Under the pieces are notes generated by a model that was not told where the DNA came from, did not search any database, and worked only from the letters and a program-made list of their open reading frames with translations. Position numbers and translations under genes: made by a program. 53,041 bases of DNA from NCBI GenBank assembly GCA_031296755.1, contig JAUMMZ010000013.1:1-53041 (forward strand), in the 5' to 3' direction. This document shows, piece after piece, positions 33,987 through 42,925 of the stretch. The DNA is from Collinsella sp. (GTDB lineage Bacteria > Actinomycetota > Coriobacteriia > Coriobacteriales > Coriobacteriaceae). How positions within the stretch are numbered: position 1 is the stretch's first letter; every line of letters begins with the position of its first letter.

Positions 33987-35249
33987 ATGGCAGAGAAACT
34001 CATTCCACTGGAGGACGCGCAGTCGATTGTCCTGTCGCACGTTGCTCCGACGGATCTCATCGAGATTCCCGTGTGGCAGGCCGCCGGTCTTCCCTTGGCC
34101 GAGGACGCGGTGGCCGATATCGACATCTCGCCGTTTGCCAACAGCGCTATGGACGGATATGCCGTGCGCTCGGCGGACTTGGCGCAGGCATCTGGCGAGG
34201 CGCCGGTGACGCTCGACGTTATCGGACACGAGGCCGCGGGCCATGTGTTTGAGGGCGCAATCGGCGCGGGCGAGACGGTCCGCATCATGACGGGCGCGCC
34301 GGTACCCGAAGGTGCCGATGCCGTTGTGAAGTACGAGATCGTCGATGTGCTTGACGGTGACGGCAACGAGGGCTCGCGTGTGAGGTTCTCGGCGCCGGCC
34401 AAGGTGGGGGAGAACGTTCGCTCTGCCGCCGAGGAGGCCCATGCCGGCGATGTTGTGATGCACGCCGGCGAGGTTGTGGCTCCGGCCGGCGCCGGCCTGC
34501 TGGCGAGCGCCGGGTATGCGAACGTGAAGGTGCATGCCGCTCCGCGCGTGGGCATTATCTCGCTGGGCACGGAGCTGGTCGCGCCGGGTGAGCTGCCGGC
34601 GCGCGGGCAGATTCGCGATTCCAACTCGTCGGCGTTGATGGCCGAGGCACTCGATGCCGGCGCCGAGCCCGTATTCTACGGCATAGCGCCCGATGATGAG
34701 CAAGCGATCGCCGAGCTGGTGCATCGTGCCGTGCAGGAGTGCGACTTTGTCATTACGAGCGGTGGCGCCTCGGCGGGCGATTACGACTATGTGACGGCGC
34801 TCGTCCGGCGCGAGGGCGAGGTACTGTTTGACCGCATCTCGATGCGTCCGGGCAAGGCCATCACGTTTGGCTTGCTCGGGGGTAAGCCCTACCTGGGGCT
34901 TTCAGGCAATCCGGCCGCGGCGTATGTGGGCTTTGAGATGCTCGCCCGCCCGGCGATTCGCAAGATGCGCGGCTTTGCCGAGGGTACGCGTCCCGTGCAG
35001 CAGGCGACGGTCACGCACGGCGTGAAAAAGCGACAGCATCGCCGCTTCTTCGATCGCGCCACGGTTTTGCGCGACCCCGAGACCGGTGAGTTGTTGGTGA
35101 CCGAGGCTAAGACACAGAATTCGGCGCTGCTTGGAACTATGCAGCGTGCGAACTGTCTGTTGCGTATTGACGAAGGACCGTGCGAGCTCAAGGCGGGAGA
35201 TGCCGTGGACGTTGTTCGCGTCGACCTGCCCGAGGGAACGGCGCTATAG
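33987..35249 (+). CDS. moeA: Molybdopterin molybdenumtransferase
   Basis: The 420-residue enzyme inserts molybdate into adenylated molybdopterin to give active Moco. PFANSAMDGYAVRSADL near residue 45, IMTGAPVPEGADAVVKYE, GIISLGTELV, ITSGGASAGDYDYV and LGLSGNPAAAYVGFE are the MoeA landmarks. The ATG at 33987 is preceded by AAGAGG. It overlaps no gene but is followed after ten bases by the mog/moaB-type gene, and modABC follow, forming a molybdenum region. TATACT at 33924-33929 may be its -10 box. Confidence 0.95.
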   Translation: MAEKLIPLEDAQSIVLSHVAPTDLIEIPVWQAAGLPLAEDAVADIDISPFANSAMDGYAVRSADLAQASGEAPVTLDVIGHEAAGHVFEGAIGAGETVRIMTGAPVPEGADAVVKYEIVDVLDGDGNEGSRVRFSAPAKVGENVRSAAEEAHAGDVVMHAGEVVAPAGAGLLASAGYANVKVHAAPRVGIISLGTELVAPGELPARGQIRDSNSSALMAEALDAGAEPVFYGIAPDDEQAIAELVHRAVQECDFVITSGGASAGDYDYVTALVRREGEVLFDRISMRPGKAITFGLLGGKPYLGLSGNPAAAYVGFEMLARPAIRKMRGFAEGTRPVQQATVTHGVKKRQHRRFFDRATVLRDPETGELLVTEAKTQNSALLGTMQRANCLLRIDEGPCELKAGDAVDVVRVDLPEGTAL

Positions 35250-35259
35250 GAGGAACGCT

Positions 35260-35739
35260 ATGGAGTTGAAGATTTCGATCGTGACGTGCTCGGACACACG
35301 CGATCTTTTGCAGGATGAGGCCGGAGCTGCACTCGAGGAACTTATCGAGGCACAGGGCTGGACGGTCGCCTCACATGTGGTCGTGCGCGACGACGTCAGC
35401 GAGATCGGTGATGCCATTGTGGAAGCTGCCGATGAGTGCCACGCCAATGTCGTGCTCACCTGCGGCGGCACGGGGCTTTCGATGCGAGATGTGACGCCCG
35501 AGGCGACGCGTGCCGTCTGCGACCGCGATGTGCCGGGTATTGCAGAGGCAATCCGCGCGTATTCGATGACCAAGACGCGCCGCGCCATGCTCTCGCGCGC
35601 TATTTGCATGCAACGAGGTCATACACTTGTCGTAAACTTTCCCGGTTCTACGAAGGCCGCCCGCGAAAGCTGGGAGGCCATAGCAGACCAGCTGGAGCAT
35701 GCGGCTCAGATGACAGCTGGCGGCGGACATACCAACTAA
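35260..35739 (+). CDS. MogA/MoaB family molybdopterin adenylyltransferase
   Basis: The 159-residue protein adenylates molybdopterin to activate it for MoeA. The family loop TCGGTGLSMRDVTPEATR near residue 67 binds the pterin, and ISIVTCSDTR opens the fold. It starts ten bases after moeA behind GGAGGAA, so the two are co-translated. MogA and MoaB are hard to separate by eye. A terminator follows. Confidence 0.93.
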   Translation: MELKISIVTCSDTRDLLQDEAGAALEELIEAQGWTVASHVVVRDDVSEIGDAIVEAADECHANVVLTCGGTGLSMRDVTPEATRAVCDRDVPGIAEAIRAYSMTKTRRAMLSRAICMQRGHTLVVNFPGSTKAARESWEAIADQLEHAAQMTAGGGHTN

Positions 35740-35752
35740 GCGGTTTAACTGC

Positions 35753-35789
35753 GGCGGGGCGACCTGAACGGCTGCTCCGCCTTTGTTTT
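35753..35789 (+). terminator. Intrinsic terminator after the mog/moaB gene
   Basis: GGCGGGGC pairs with GCTCCGCC (one wobble), followed by TTTGTTTT. Confidence 0.75.
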
Positions 35790-35831
35790 CCGCCGAAGCG
35801 ACGCCGAGATGCACGGTAATTCGGAACTATA

Positions 35832-35882
35832 TTCTCTGACGAGAATAATTTCTCACTATCATTATTCGCGCAGAAGTATAAT
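35832..35882 (+). promoter_or_regulatory. modA promoter with overlapping palindromes
   Basis: ATTCTC-TGAC-GAGAAT (35832-35847) overlaps a second palindrome GAGAA-TAAT-TTCTC (35842-35855), just upstream of a perfect TATAAT (35877-35882). A molybdate-responsive repressor of the ModE kind could bind here, but the sequence does not match the E. coli ModE box. Confidence 0.55.
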
Positions 35883-35942
35883 CTGATTGCAGATTAAAGC
35901 CCGCGGTGGGGTACCCGGGCATAGCGTTCGAAAGGGTTGAAC

Positions 35943-36815
35943 ATGTTCGATATGGTTTCTCGCCGCGGATTCGTTTCGCTTTCTGCTGTCGCCGCTGCCG
36001 GCCTTGGTCTTGCCGGCTGTTCGGGCAGCAAGACGTCCGAGCCGGCCGGATCCGATGCCGGTTCTGCTAAGGCATCTTCCAAGAAAGCTGTCGAGCTGCA
36101 GGTCTTTGCCGCCAACTCGCTCGAGAAGGCCCTGCCCGAGGTTCAGGAGCTCTACACCGAGCAGACCGGCACCACCTTTGCCGACACGCAGTTTAAGGCG
36201 TCTGGCGACCTTGTCGAGCAGATGCGCGCCGGTGCCGCCGTCGACGTGCTCATCACGGCTTCCAAGGGCACCATGGACGACGCCGAGGCCGCCGAGCTCG
36301 TCGACGCCGACACGCGTGAGGACATGTTCGTCAACGACCTTGTGATCATTCGCGCCGAGGGCTCCGATACCAAGGTCGAGGCCATCGCCGGCGTCGCGAA
36401 TCTGGACGGCAAGATCGCCATCGGCGACGCCAAGACCGTTCCCGCCGGAAAGTACGCCAACCAGGCTCTGGCCTCCGTGGGCCTCTACACCGGCACCGAG
36501 GGCGACGACGGTGAGTATGCTCCCGAGATTGCCGACAAGGTCGCACTGGCCGATAAAGTTGGTACCGCCGCCGCCTATGTGTCCACAGGCGACTGCGTGG
36601 CTGGATTTGTCTACAGCTCCGATATCTTCCGCTACGACGGCATCGAGGAGGCCTTCGTGTGTCCCGAGGACTCGCACAAGCCCATCGTGTATCCGGGCGC
36701 TGTCGCCGAGAGCTCCGAGCATGCCGACGAAGCCAAGGCGTTCATCGACTTCTGTCTGACCAACAAGAAGGCTCAGAAGATTTGGGCTAAGTACGGCTTT
36801 GAGCTTTCCGCGTAG
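35943..36815 (+). CDS. modA: Molybdate ABC transporter substrate-binding lipoprotein
   Basis: The 290-residue protein is a lipoprotein with an SRRGF twin-arginine start and a lipobox ending LAGC (Cys26), so it is exported and anchored outside the membrane. The binding fold begins LQVFAANSLEKALPEVQELY, which is the ModA signature that contacts oxyanion with Ser and the following helix; ASGDLVEQMRAGAAVDVLI and YVSTGDCVAGFVYSSD follow. The ATG at 35943 is chosen for its spacing from AAAGGG. It is first in the modABC unit. Confidence 0.92.
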   Translation: MFDMVSRRGFVSLSAVAAAGLGLAGCSGSKTSEPAGSDAGSAKASSKKAVELQVFAANSLEKALPEVQELYTEQTGTTFADTQFKASGDLVEQMRAGAAVDVLITASKGTMDDAEAAELVDADTREDMFVNDLVIIRAEGSDTKVEAIAGVANLDGKIAIGDAKTVPAGKYANQALASVGLYTGTEGDDGEYAPEIADKVALADKVGTAAAYVSTGDCVAGFVYSSDIFRYDGIEEAFVCPEDSHKPIVYPGAVAESSEHADEAKAFIDFCLTNKKAQKIWAKYGFELSA

Positions 36816-36883
36816 TGCGGCTTGGCGCGATAATTCCATCGTTTTGTGTTTCACTCCGTCCTTGTATTCGCTTGGAGCTTTTC

Positions 36884-38326
36884 GTGCTTAATAGATTCCG
36901 CATGCTTGTCGCCTGTGCTTTGACCTTCGTGCTTTGCTGGGTGCCGGGATTTGCGTTTGCTGGGGACGCTGAGGACGGGGCCCAGGTTGCTGCGACCGCT
37001 CATGGGCTTTCCTATGGGATCGAGGGTTTTGAGCGGTTGGCCAAGGGGACCGCTCGTGCCATGGAGAGCCAGCCTGAGGGCTACCGGTTTCCCGTTGACG
37101 AGGACGTGGACCTTGTGGTGGCGCCTGCTGCCGATCGCGTTGTGGTGTGGATATCGCCCAAGGCGGTCGAGAAGTTTGGATTGGATCTGCAGGACAACGA
37201 GTGTGTATCGGGTCTCAAGGTCCTCGTCTGTGAGCTCGACAGCGCAAACTGCATGGGAGGTGCGCAGCTGGGGGACGTGGATCTTCCTTGGTATGTCACG
37301 GCGGAAACAACGTTTGATGCCGGCGGGTATACCTATAGCTTTGACGAGCGCGGTGCGGATGGGGACCGTTATGTGGTGATTGCATCAGCCTCGGGTGATG
37401 CCAAGGGCGGCGCGCGTTGGCTTGATAGCGCTCACATGGTAGAAGCATCGTCTGTCGTGTTGCGGGATGAGCAGGGGCCCTTGACCTCTCTGGCTTCCTT
37501 TTTGGGCGACATCGACTATCGCCCGTTTTGGGTGTCCATTAAAACGAGCGGTCTTGCCCTGGTGATCGCGTTTGCGCTGGGCCTGTTCGCCGCGTGGAAG
37601 ACCATGGGTACCTCGAGTCGCATCAAGGGCCTGCTCGATTCGGTCTTTACGATTCCTATGGTGCTGCCGCCTACGGTGTGCGGCTTTTTGCTGCTTATTC
37701 TGTTTGGCCGTTCGACCGGGGTGGGCCAGTGGCTCATCGCGCACGGCATCTCGATCGTCTTTACCTGGCCCGCGGCGGTCATTTCGGCCGTCGTTGTGTC
37801 GTTTCCGCTGGTCTACCGCACGGCACTCGGAGCCTTCGAGAGCCTCGACACGCAGATGCTCGATGCGGCGCGCACGCTTGGCTGGTCCGAGCGTCGCATC
37901 TTTACCAAGCTTATGATGCCCCTTGGTTGGCCCTCAATCGCAGCGGGCACGGTGCTCGCCTTTGCCCGCGCGATGGGCGAGTTTGGCTGCACGCTGTTCT
38001 TTGCGGGCAACTATGCCGGCATTACCCAGACCATTCCCATCGCCATCTACTTTGAGTGGATGGGGGGCAACACGTCGGTAGCCCTCTTTTGGGTCGTGGT
38101 CGTAATTGCGTTCAGCTTCCTGGTCATTCTGTTCATCAATATGTACACCGCTCATTCGCAAAAGTATCGCGAGCGGGGCCTTTCCCGTGCGGAGCGCAAA
38201 CAGGCCAAAGATCTTGCCGGACAGGGCGATTCGCTCGACCCGGCGGGCGGCGATGCCTTGCGTATCGATCGCGAGGCGCTGGCCGAGCTCATGCGCGATG
38301 ATGCCGCTTTGCAGGGAGGTCGATAG
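36884..38326 (+). CDS. modB: Molybdate ABC permease with N-terminal extracytoplasmic domain
   Basis: The 480-residue protein is roughly twice the normal ModB length. A signal-like helix (MLVACALTFVLCWVPGFAFA) is followed by about 180 exported residues with a Cys-rich stretch (ECVSGLKVLVCELDSANC), then the standard permease core with about five or six helices and the EAA loop (AARTLGWSERRIFTKLMMPLGWPSIAAG), and a charged cytoplasmic tail. The GTG at 36884 follows GGAG at good spacing; the ORF is open further upstream but has no better start. The extra domain is not recognised. Confidence 0.85.
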   Translation: MLNRFRMLVACALTFVLCWVPGFAFAGDAEDGAQVAATAHGLSYGIEGFERLAKGTARAMESQPEGYRFPVDEDVDLVVAPAADRVVVWISPKAVEKFGLDLQDNECVSGLKVLVCELDSANCMGGAQLGDVDLPWYVTAETTFDAGGYTYSFDERGADGDRYVVIASASGDAKGGARWLDSAHMVEASSVVLRDEQGPLTSLASFLGDIDYRPFWVSIKTSGLALVIAFALGLFAAWKTMGTSSRIKGLLDSVFTIPMVLPPTVCGFLLLILFGRSTGVGQWLIAHGISIVFTWPAAVISAVVVSFPLVYRTALGAFESLDTQMLDAARTLGWSERRIFTKLMMPLGWPSIAAGTVLAFARAMGEFGCTLFFAGNYAGITQTIPIAIYFEWMGGNTSVALFWVVVVIAFSFLVILFINMYTAHSQKYRERGLSRAERKQAKDLAGQGDSLDPAGGDALRIDREALAELMRDDAALQGGR

Positions 38327-38329
38327 GCC

Positions 38330-39400
38330 ATGTCGCTCGTTCTGGATATCAAAAAGCGCTATCCCGGGTTTATGCTCGACATGCAGCTTGAGGCCGGCGA
38401 GGATCGTGTGGCGCTGCTCGGTGCCTCGGGTTGCGGCAAGAGCTGTACGCTGCGCTGCATCGCCGGCGTGGAGACGCCCGACGAGGGCAAGATCGTCGTC
38501 AACGGCGTGACCTTTTTTGACTCGGCGACGGGCATCAACCTGTCGCCCCAGGAGCGAAAATGCGCCCTGCTGTTCCAAAACTATCAGCTGTTTCCCAACA
38601 TGACGGTGGCCGATAACGTATGCGCCGGTGTAAAGAATGCGGGCGACGCCGCCGCGCGCAAAAAGCTCGCCGAGCGCTATCTGGGCATTTTCGGTCTGTC
38701 CGATTTTGCCGACCGCTATCCCGCGCGACTCTCGGGCGGTCAGCAACAACGTGTGGCGCTTGCCCGCATGGTGGCGGCGCATCCGGGCATTTTTATGTTC
38801 GACGAGCCCATGAGCGCACTCGATTCCTATCTTAAGAGCGCCCTCGAACAGAACATGCTCGACCTGTTCGATGTATGCAACCGCACCGTGCTCTACGTGA
38901 GCCACGACATCGACGAAGCGTGCCGCCTGTGCGGGCGCATCTGCGTGATGCACGACGGGCATGTTGAGGAGATCGGCTCCGTCGAGGACGTGGTCCGCCG
39001 TCCGCAGACGCTGGCGGCACTGCGCCTGACGGGCTGCAAGAACACAAGCCGGGCGCGCAAGATCGGCGACGAAGAAGTTGAGGCCCTCGACTGGGGCATG
39101 ACCTTTAATGTGGGTCGCGAGGTTCCCGATAATGTGGCGTACCTGGGCATTCGCGCGAGCTACTTCCATGTGGACAACCGTGCCGAGCGGGGTCGCAACA
39201 GCTACGACCTGCACGTGGCGCGCGTGAGCGATTCGCGTTTTGAGCGCCTGGTGCTGTTGGATGCGCCGCGGGCCGATGCGCCAACGCGTCTGCAGTGGAA
39301 GGTCAACAAATTGAGCGTACCAGCGGATGGGTTACCGCAAGAAGGCGAGACCCTGCGTATGCATTTTGATGCCAGCAGGATCCATCTGGTGTGTCGGTAG
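38330..39400 (+). CDS. modC: Molybdate ABC transporter ATP-binding protein
   Basis: The 356-residue ATPase energises ModB. Walker A is GASGCGKS near residue 32, the signature is LSGGQQQR, Walker B is IFMFDEPMSALD, and the switch His is in YVSHDIDEA. About 120 C-terminal residues form a regulatory extension of the MOP/TOBE kind (VAYLGIRASYFHV). It begins three bases after modB, behind GGGAGG. Confidence 0.9.
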   Translation: MSLVLDIKKRYPGFMLDMQLEAGEDRVALLGASGCGKSCTLRCIAGVETPDEGKIVVNGVTFFDSATGINLSPQERKCALLFQNYQLFPNMTVADNVCAGVKNAGDAAARKKLAERYLGIFGLSDFADRYPARLSGGQQQRVALARMVAAHPGIFMFDEPMSALDSYLKSALEQNMLDLFDVCNRTVLYVSHDIDEACRLCGRICVMHDGHVEEIGSVEDVVRRPQTLAALRLTGCKNTSRARKIGDEEVEALDWGMTFNVGREVPDNVAYLGIRASYFHVDNRAERGRNSYDLHVARVSDSRFERLVLLDAPRADAPTRLQWKVNKLSVPADGLPQEGETLRMHFDASRIHLVCR

Positions 39401-39411
39401 CGCCGGGTAAT

Positions 39412-39446
39412 GCCGTCGGGGATATAAGTCTCGGCGGCTTTGTCTT
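39412..39446 (+). terminator. Intrinsic terminator after modC
   Basis: GCCGTCGGG pairs with CTCGGCGGC (two wobbles), followed by TTTGTCTT. It separates the molybdenum genes from the selenium cluster. Confidence 0.65.
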
Positions 39447-39533
39447 GCCGTTCGCCTAATGGGGAATGACAAACTCTTATCAACACAGATAATTATTTAT
39501 TAAACGGCGGCACACGACGCTGTCGTACGAATG

Positions 39534-39571
39534 TCAACGGTGTTCGCATGGTCGACGACCGTTGATATAGT
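39534..39571 (+). promoter_or_regulatory. Palindrome-covered promoter of the selenium cluster
   Basis: TCAACGGT (39534-39541) and ACCGTTGA (39558-39565) form a perfect 8-bp inverted repeat that flanks and spans a plausible promoter: TTCGCA (39543-39548), 17 bases, TATAGT (39566-39571). A repressor bound to the palindrome would block RNA polymerase. The regulator is unknown. Confidence 0.55.
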
Positions 39572-39601
39572 TGACCTTAACTTGTAAAGGAGGACGCGCG
39601 C

Positions 39602-39670
39602 ATGCCGCAGACGACATACATTCGCCGCGTTGCCGCGCGCGCCCTGTATATGGCTCGGAGCCGCATATGA
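39602..39670 (+). CDS. Candidate 22-residue leader peptide of the selenium cluster
   Basis: AAAGGAGGA at 39586-39594, seven bases from an ATG, gives a near-perfect translation start about 25 bases after the predicted transcription start. The 22-codon ORF is basic (five Arg, four Ala) and ends in ...ARSRI-TGA. Its last codons lie inside a hairpin arm (39656-39663). The strong start signal and position suggest a regulatory peptide, but no single amino acid is as dominant as in the argG leader. Confidence 0.5.
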   Translation: MPQTTYIRRVAARALYMARSRI

Positions 39671-39784
39671 GCAGGTATGTTCACGGCTCCGGGAGAGACG
39701 ACGTACAACTAAATAATCGACCGCAAAGCGGGTTCCCCAAAATTCCGGGTTTGAGCACGGCTGGGTTTTCGCCACCCACCGTGC
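39653..39784 (+). promoter_or_regulatory. Structured 5' leader of the selenium cluster
   Basis: CGGAGCCG (39656-39663) pairs with CGGCTCCG (39684-39691), competing with a local GGCT/AGCC hairpin at the end of the leader ORF. A small CCGC/GCGG hairpin follows at about 39721-39731, then GCACGG-C-TGGGT pairs with ACCCA-CCGTGC (39755-39784), an 11-bp stem. The region does not match a riboswitch class I recognise. It occupies the gap up to the ATG at 39830. Confidence 0.5.
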
Positions 39785-39829
39785 AGAAATACCGTAGCTA
39801 TTCATTTTTGGTTCGAGAGGGGAACCGTC

Positions 39830-41113
39830 ATGGCTGAAGAATTCGATTTCCATCCGATGTGGGAGAGCCTCGGCATGAATCTTGCCGACCACGACATGCT
39901 GCTGGGCGCCGTGGGCCAGATGTACGGCGATATGTTCCTGACGCAGAACAATCGCCCCAAGTCCACGTCCTACCTGGATTTTGTCGCCACCAACATCCAC
40001 AGCGGCCGTATTAAAGAGATGCTCGACAAGAAGGAGGCCGGCGAGGCCACCAAGATCGTCGGTTCGTTCTGCGTCTACGTGCCCGAGGAGATCGTACTTG
40101 CCTGCGACGGTATCCCCGTGGGTCTGTGCTCGGGTGCCGATTGGGCAACCGATAAGGTCGAGGAGCACCTGCCGCGCAACACCTGTCCGCTTATCAAGAG
40201 CTTTGCCGGCTTTAAGCTGGGCGAGGTCTGCCCCTACATTGAGTCGAGTGACCTGGTGGTAGGCGAGAACACCTGCGACGGTAAGAAGAAAGCCTACGAG
40301 TTCTTTGCCACGCAAAAGAACATGTACGTCATGGATATTCCCAACGTGCACGACGAGTCGACGCTCGTGACCTGGAAGGCCGAGGTCAAGAAACTCGCCG
40401 CCAAGATCGAGGAAGAGTGCGGCGTTAAGATTACGCCCGAGCGTCTGAAGGCCGCCATCCACGCCGTCAATGAGAAGCGACGTGCCCTGCAGCGCCTCGC
40501 TGCCACGCGCGCTGCCGACCCTGCACCTATTAGCGGTCTCGACAGCCTACTGACCGTTCAGGCCGCCTTTATGGACGACACGCCGCGTCTGACCGGAGCC
40601 ATCAACGATATGGCGTCTGAGTGCGAGCAGCGTGTCGAGGCCGGCGAGGGCGTGGCGCCCAAGGGGACCAAGCGCATCCTGTACACCGGCACGCCCATGG
40701 CCGTGCCCAACTGGAAGCTGTTCAACCTCATCGAGAAGGCCGGCGGCGTTGTGGTCGGCGAGGAGTCCTGCACGGGCTCGCGCTACTACAAGGACCTGGT
40801 TGACGAGTCCGGCGAGACGGTCGACGAGATGCTCGACGCCATCGCCGAGCGCTACTTCAAGATCAACTGCGCCGTCTTTACGCCCAACGACCAGCGTATG
40901 AAGGACATTGTCCAGATGGCCAAGGACCTGCATGCCGATGGCATCGTCGACGTGGCCCTGCAGTTCTGCACGCTCTACGAGATGGAGTCCTTCGCCGTGG
41001 AGAAGGCCGCCGAGGAGGCAGGCATTCCGTTTATGCACATCACGACCGACTACGCCGGTGAGGACGCCGGTCAGCTCCAGACCCGCATCGAGGCGTTCCT
41101 GGAAACCATTTAG
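39830..41113 (+). CDS. Double-cubane-cluster-type reductase A (2-hydroxyacyl-CoA dehydratase D family)
   Basis: The 427-residue protein belongs to the HgdB/YjiM-like family whose members bind Fe-S clusters and are switched on by an ATP-dependent activase. Cys residues at 81, 92, 100, 119, 134 and 149 include the NTCPLIKS, EVCPYIE and NTCDGKKK motifs found in the double-cubane-cluster branch, and ESCTGSRYYK and NCAVFTPND lie in the C-half. Substrate is unknown; family members reduce small molecules at low potential. It is the first gene of the 11-gene cluster and a paralogue of the gene at 44782. Confidence 0.85.
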   Translation: MAEEFDFHPMWESLGMNLADHDMLLGAVGQMYGDMFLTQNNRPKSTSYLDFVATNIHSGRIKEMLDKKEAGEATKIVGSFCVYVPEEIVLACDGIPVGLCSGADWATDKVEEHLPRNTCPLIKSFAGFKLGEVCPYIESSDLVVGENTCDGKKKAYEFFATQKNMYVMDIPNVHDESTLVTWKAEVKKLAAKIEEECGVKITPERLKAAIHAVNEKRRALQRLAATRAADPAPISGLDSLLTVQAAFMDDTPRLTGAINDMASECEQRVEAGEGVAPKGTKRILYTGTPMAVPNWKLFNLIEKAGGVVVGEESCTGSRYYKDLVDESGETVDEMLDAIAERYFKINCAVFTPNDQRMKDIVQMAKDLHADGIVDVALQFCTLYEMESFAVEKAAEEAGIPFMHITTDYAGEDAGQLQTRIEAFLETI

Positions 41114-41247
41114 GTTTAGGCCCTACCTACCTTCGTGGTAGGACTTCGAATATGTTGTCCTGAGCCGACGGGTGCCCGGATGTGCCGCAGGGTGCCTGTC
41201 GGCTGAGCATAGTTTTCTGCACGTTTGTTCAACAAGAGAGGATTTCG

Positions 41248-42840
41248 ATGAACAACGACCTTTTCAAGGCGGGCATCTCCCGTCGCAGCTTTCTGACCGG
41301 CGCCGGAGCCCTAGGCGTGCTGGCGGGACTGGGCCTTACGGGCTGCGGCGGCTCCAATTCTGCGAGCGGCAGCGCCGCGGGTAACGCGAGCGCGACCGAT
41401 GGTCTCGTGATTCCCGTCTCCGCCACGGTGACCTCGCTCAACCGCGATCTTGAGAGCATGGCCGAGGGCTTCCTAGAGCTCAAGGGCTTTACCACCGAGC
41501 TCTATGTCGTCGATAACGGCGACACGCGCTACTACCTTGCCGAGAGCTGTGACACCGACGACGGACAGACCTACACGCTCAAGCTGCGTGACGGCCTCAA
41601 ATGGCATGATGGCGAGGCCATCACCGCCGACGACGTGATCTTCACGCTCGACTGCAACGCCGAGACCGACAACGGTGCCGGCTTCACCAACTGCGTCTTT
41701 GTGGGCGAGGATCCTGTTACCTACGAGAAGGTCGACGATCTGACCGTCAAGATCACCCTTCCCGTGGTCTCCGCCTCATACTTTGAGATTCTGGGCCAGC
41801 TGGTGCTGATCCCCAAGCACGCCTTTGACGGCAACACCGATATCAAGTCCGCCAAGGCTAACCTCACCGATATAGGCTCCGGCCCCTACAAACTCAAGGA
41901 GTTCAAGGACGGCGAGTCACTCGTTCTCGAGGCCTTCGAGGATTACTACAAGGGCGCCCCGAGCATCAAGACGCTCACCTTCAAGGTGATCGGCGATGCT
42001 AGCGCTCAGCAGGTCGCCTTCAAAAACGGCGAAGTCAACTTGCTGCCCGTTACCACCGAGACGGTGGCCAAGGAGTACCGCGACAGCAGCGATGTGACGC
42101 TTACCTCCATCCCCGAGGGCCGCGTCAACTACCTTGCCTGGAACAAGTACTGCGAGACCTGGAGCGATAAGGACGCCGTGGCGGCCGTCTTTGCCGCGCT
42201 CGACGTTCAGGAGATCGTCGACACGGTTTACGGCGAGAACCTCGCCGTGGTGGCCAACTCCATCTTTTCCAACCGCACGCTCTACCACAGCGATTCCGTC
42301 AAAGCGTATAAACAGGACGTGGACAAGGCCAAGAAGCTCGCCGAGAGCTCCGGTCTTGCGGGGAAGACCGTCAAGCTCTACTTCAACGCCGACCGTGCCT
42401 ACATGAAGGAGACCGCTCAGGTTATCCAGCAGCAGCTCAAGACCATCGACGTGACGGTCGACGTCCAAGGCGTGGAGTCCAACGGCTTCTTCGACATCGT
42501 CTTTACCGATCAGGCCGACTATGAGCTCTATCTCAACGGCTACGCCTCCGCGGGTGATCCCGACGACGTGGTCGTTGGCATGTACGACGGCACCTGGGGC
42601 ATCAACGTGGATACCCCGCAGGAGGTCCTCGACCTCTTTATCCAGGGTCGCGGTACCGTTGACGAGAAGCAGCGTGAGGAGACCTACGCCGACCTTCAGC
42701 AGAAGGCCCACGATGCCAACCTCGTTTTCCCGATCGCCTACCCCAACTACTGCTTTGCCGCGCCTTCCAACCTCAAGGGCGTCGATACGTGCCAGACCAC
42801 GCCGATCTTCGAGGACTACACCGAGATCAAGTTCGATTAG
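41248..42840 (+). CDS. ABC transporter substrate-binding lipoprotein, peptide/nickel class
   Basis: The 530-residue protein is a family 5 (DppA/OppA/NikA) binding protein with an SRRSF twin-arginine leader and a lipobox ending LTGC (Cys33). Landmarks are DGQTYTLKLRDGLKWHDGEAITADDVIFTLD and GSGPYKLKEF, then AGDPDDVV in the C-lobe. The ligand of such proteins ranges from peptides to sugars and metal chelates. The 134-base gap before it holds CCTACC/GGTAGG and GCCGACGGG/CCTGTCGGC hairpins. It lies between two reductase genes in the selenium cluster. The start follows AGAGAGG. Confidence 0.9.
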   Translation: MNNDLFKAGISRRSFLTGAGALGVLAGLGLTGCGGSNSASGSAAGNASATDGLVIPVSATVTSLNRDLESMAEGFLELKGFTTELYVVDNGDTRYYLAESCDTDDGQTYTLKLRDGLKWHDGEAITADDVIFTLDCNAETDNGAGFTNCVFVGEDPVTYEKVDDLTVKITLPVVSASYFEILGQLVLIPKHAFDGNTDIKSAKANLTDIGSGPYKLKEFKDGESLVLEAFEDYYKGAPSIKTLTFKVIGDASAQQVAFKNGEVNLLPVTTETVAKEYRDSSDVTLTSIPEGRVNYLAWNKYCETWSDKDAVAAVFAALDVQEIVDTVYGENLAVVANSIFSNRTLYHSDSVKAYKQDVDKAKKLAESSGLAGKTVKLYFNADRAYMKETAQVIQQQLKTIDVTVDVQGVESNGFFDIVFTDQADYELYLNGYASAGDPDDVVVGMYDGTWGINVDTPQEVLDLFIQGRGTVDEKQREETYADLQQKAHDANLVFPIAYPNYCFAAPSNLKGVDTCQTTPIFEDYTEIKFD

Positions 42841-42925
42841 CCTCATATGGTTGCGGCCCACATAGGTCTCGATGGGGGCGCGGGCGCCGTTTGCCGTCCG
42901 TGCCCCTTGCGCATGAAAGGAACCC

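Noticed and set aside
39571..39837. 88-codon ORF overlapping the start of reductase A
   Set aside because: It has no ribosome-binding site, irregular codon use and no family features; the short ORF at 39602 in another frame has the strong start signal.
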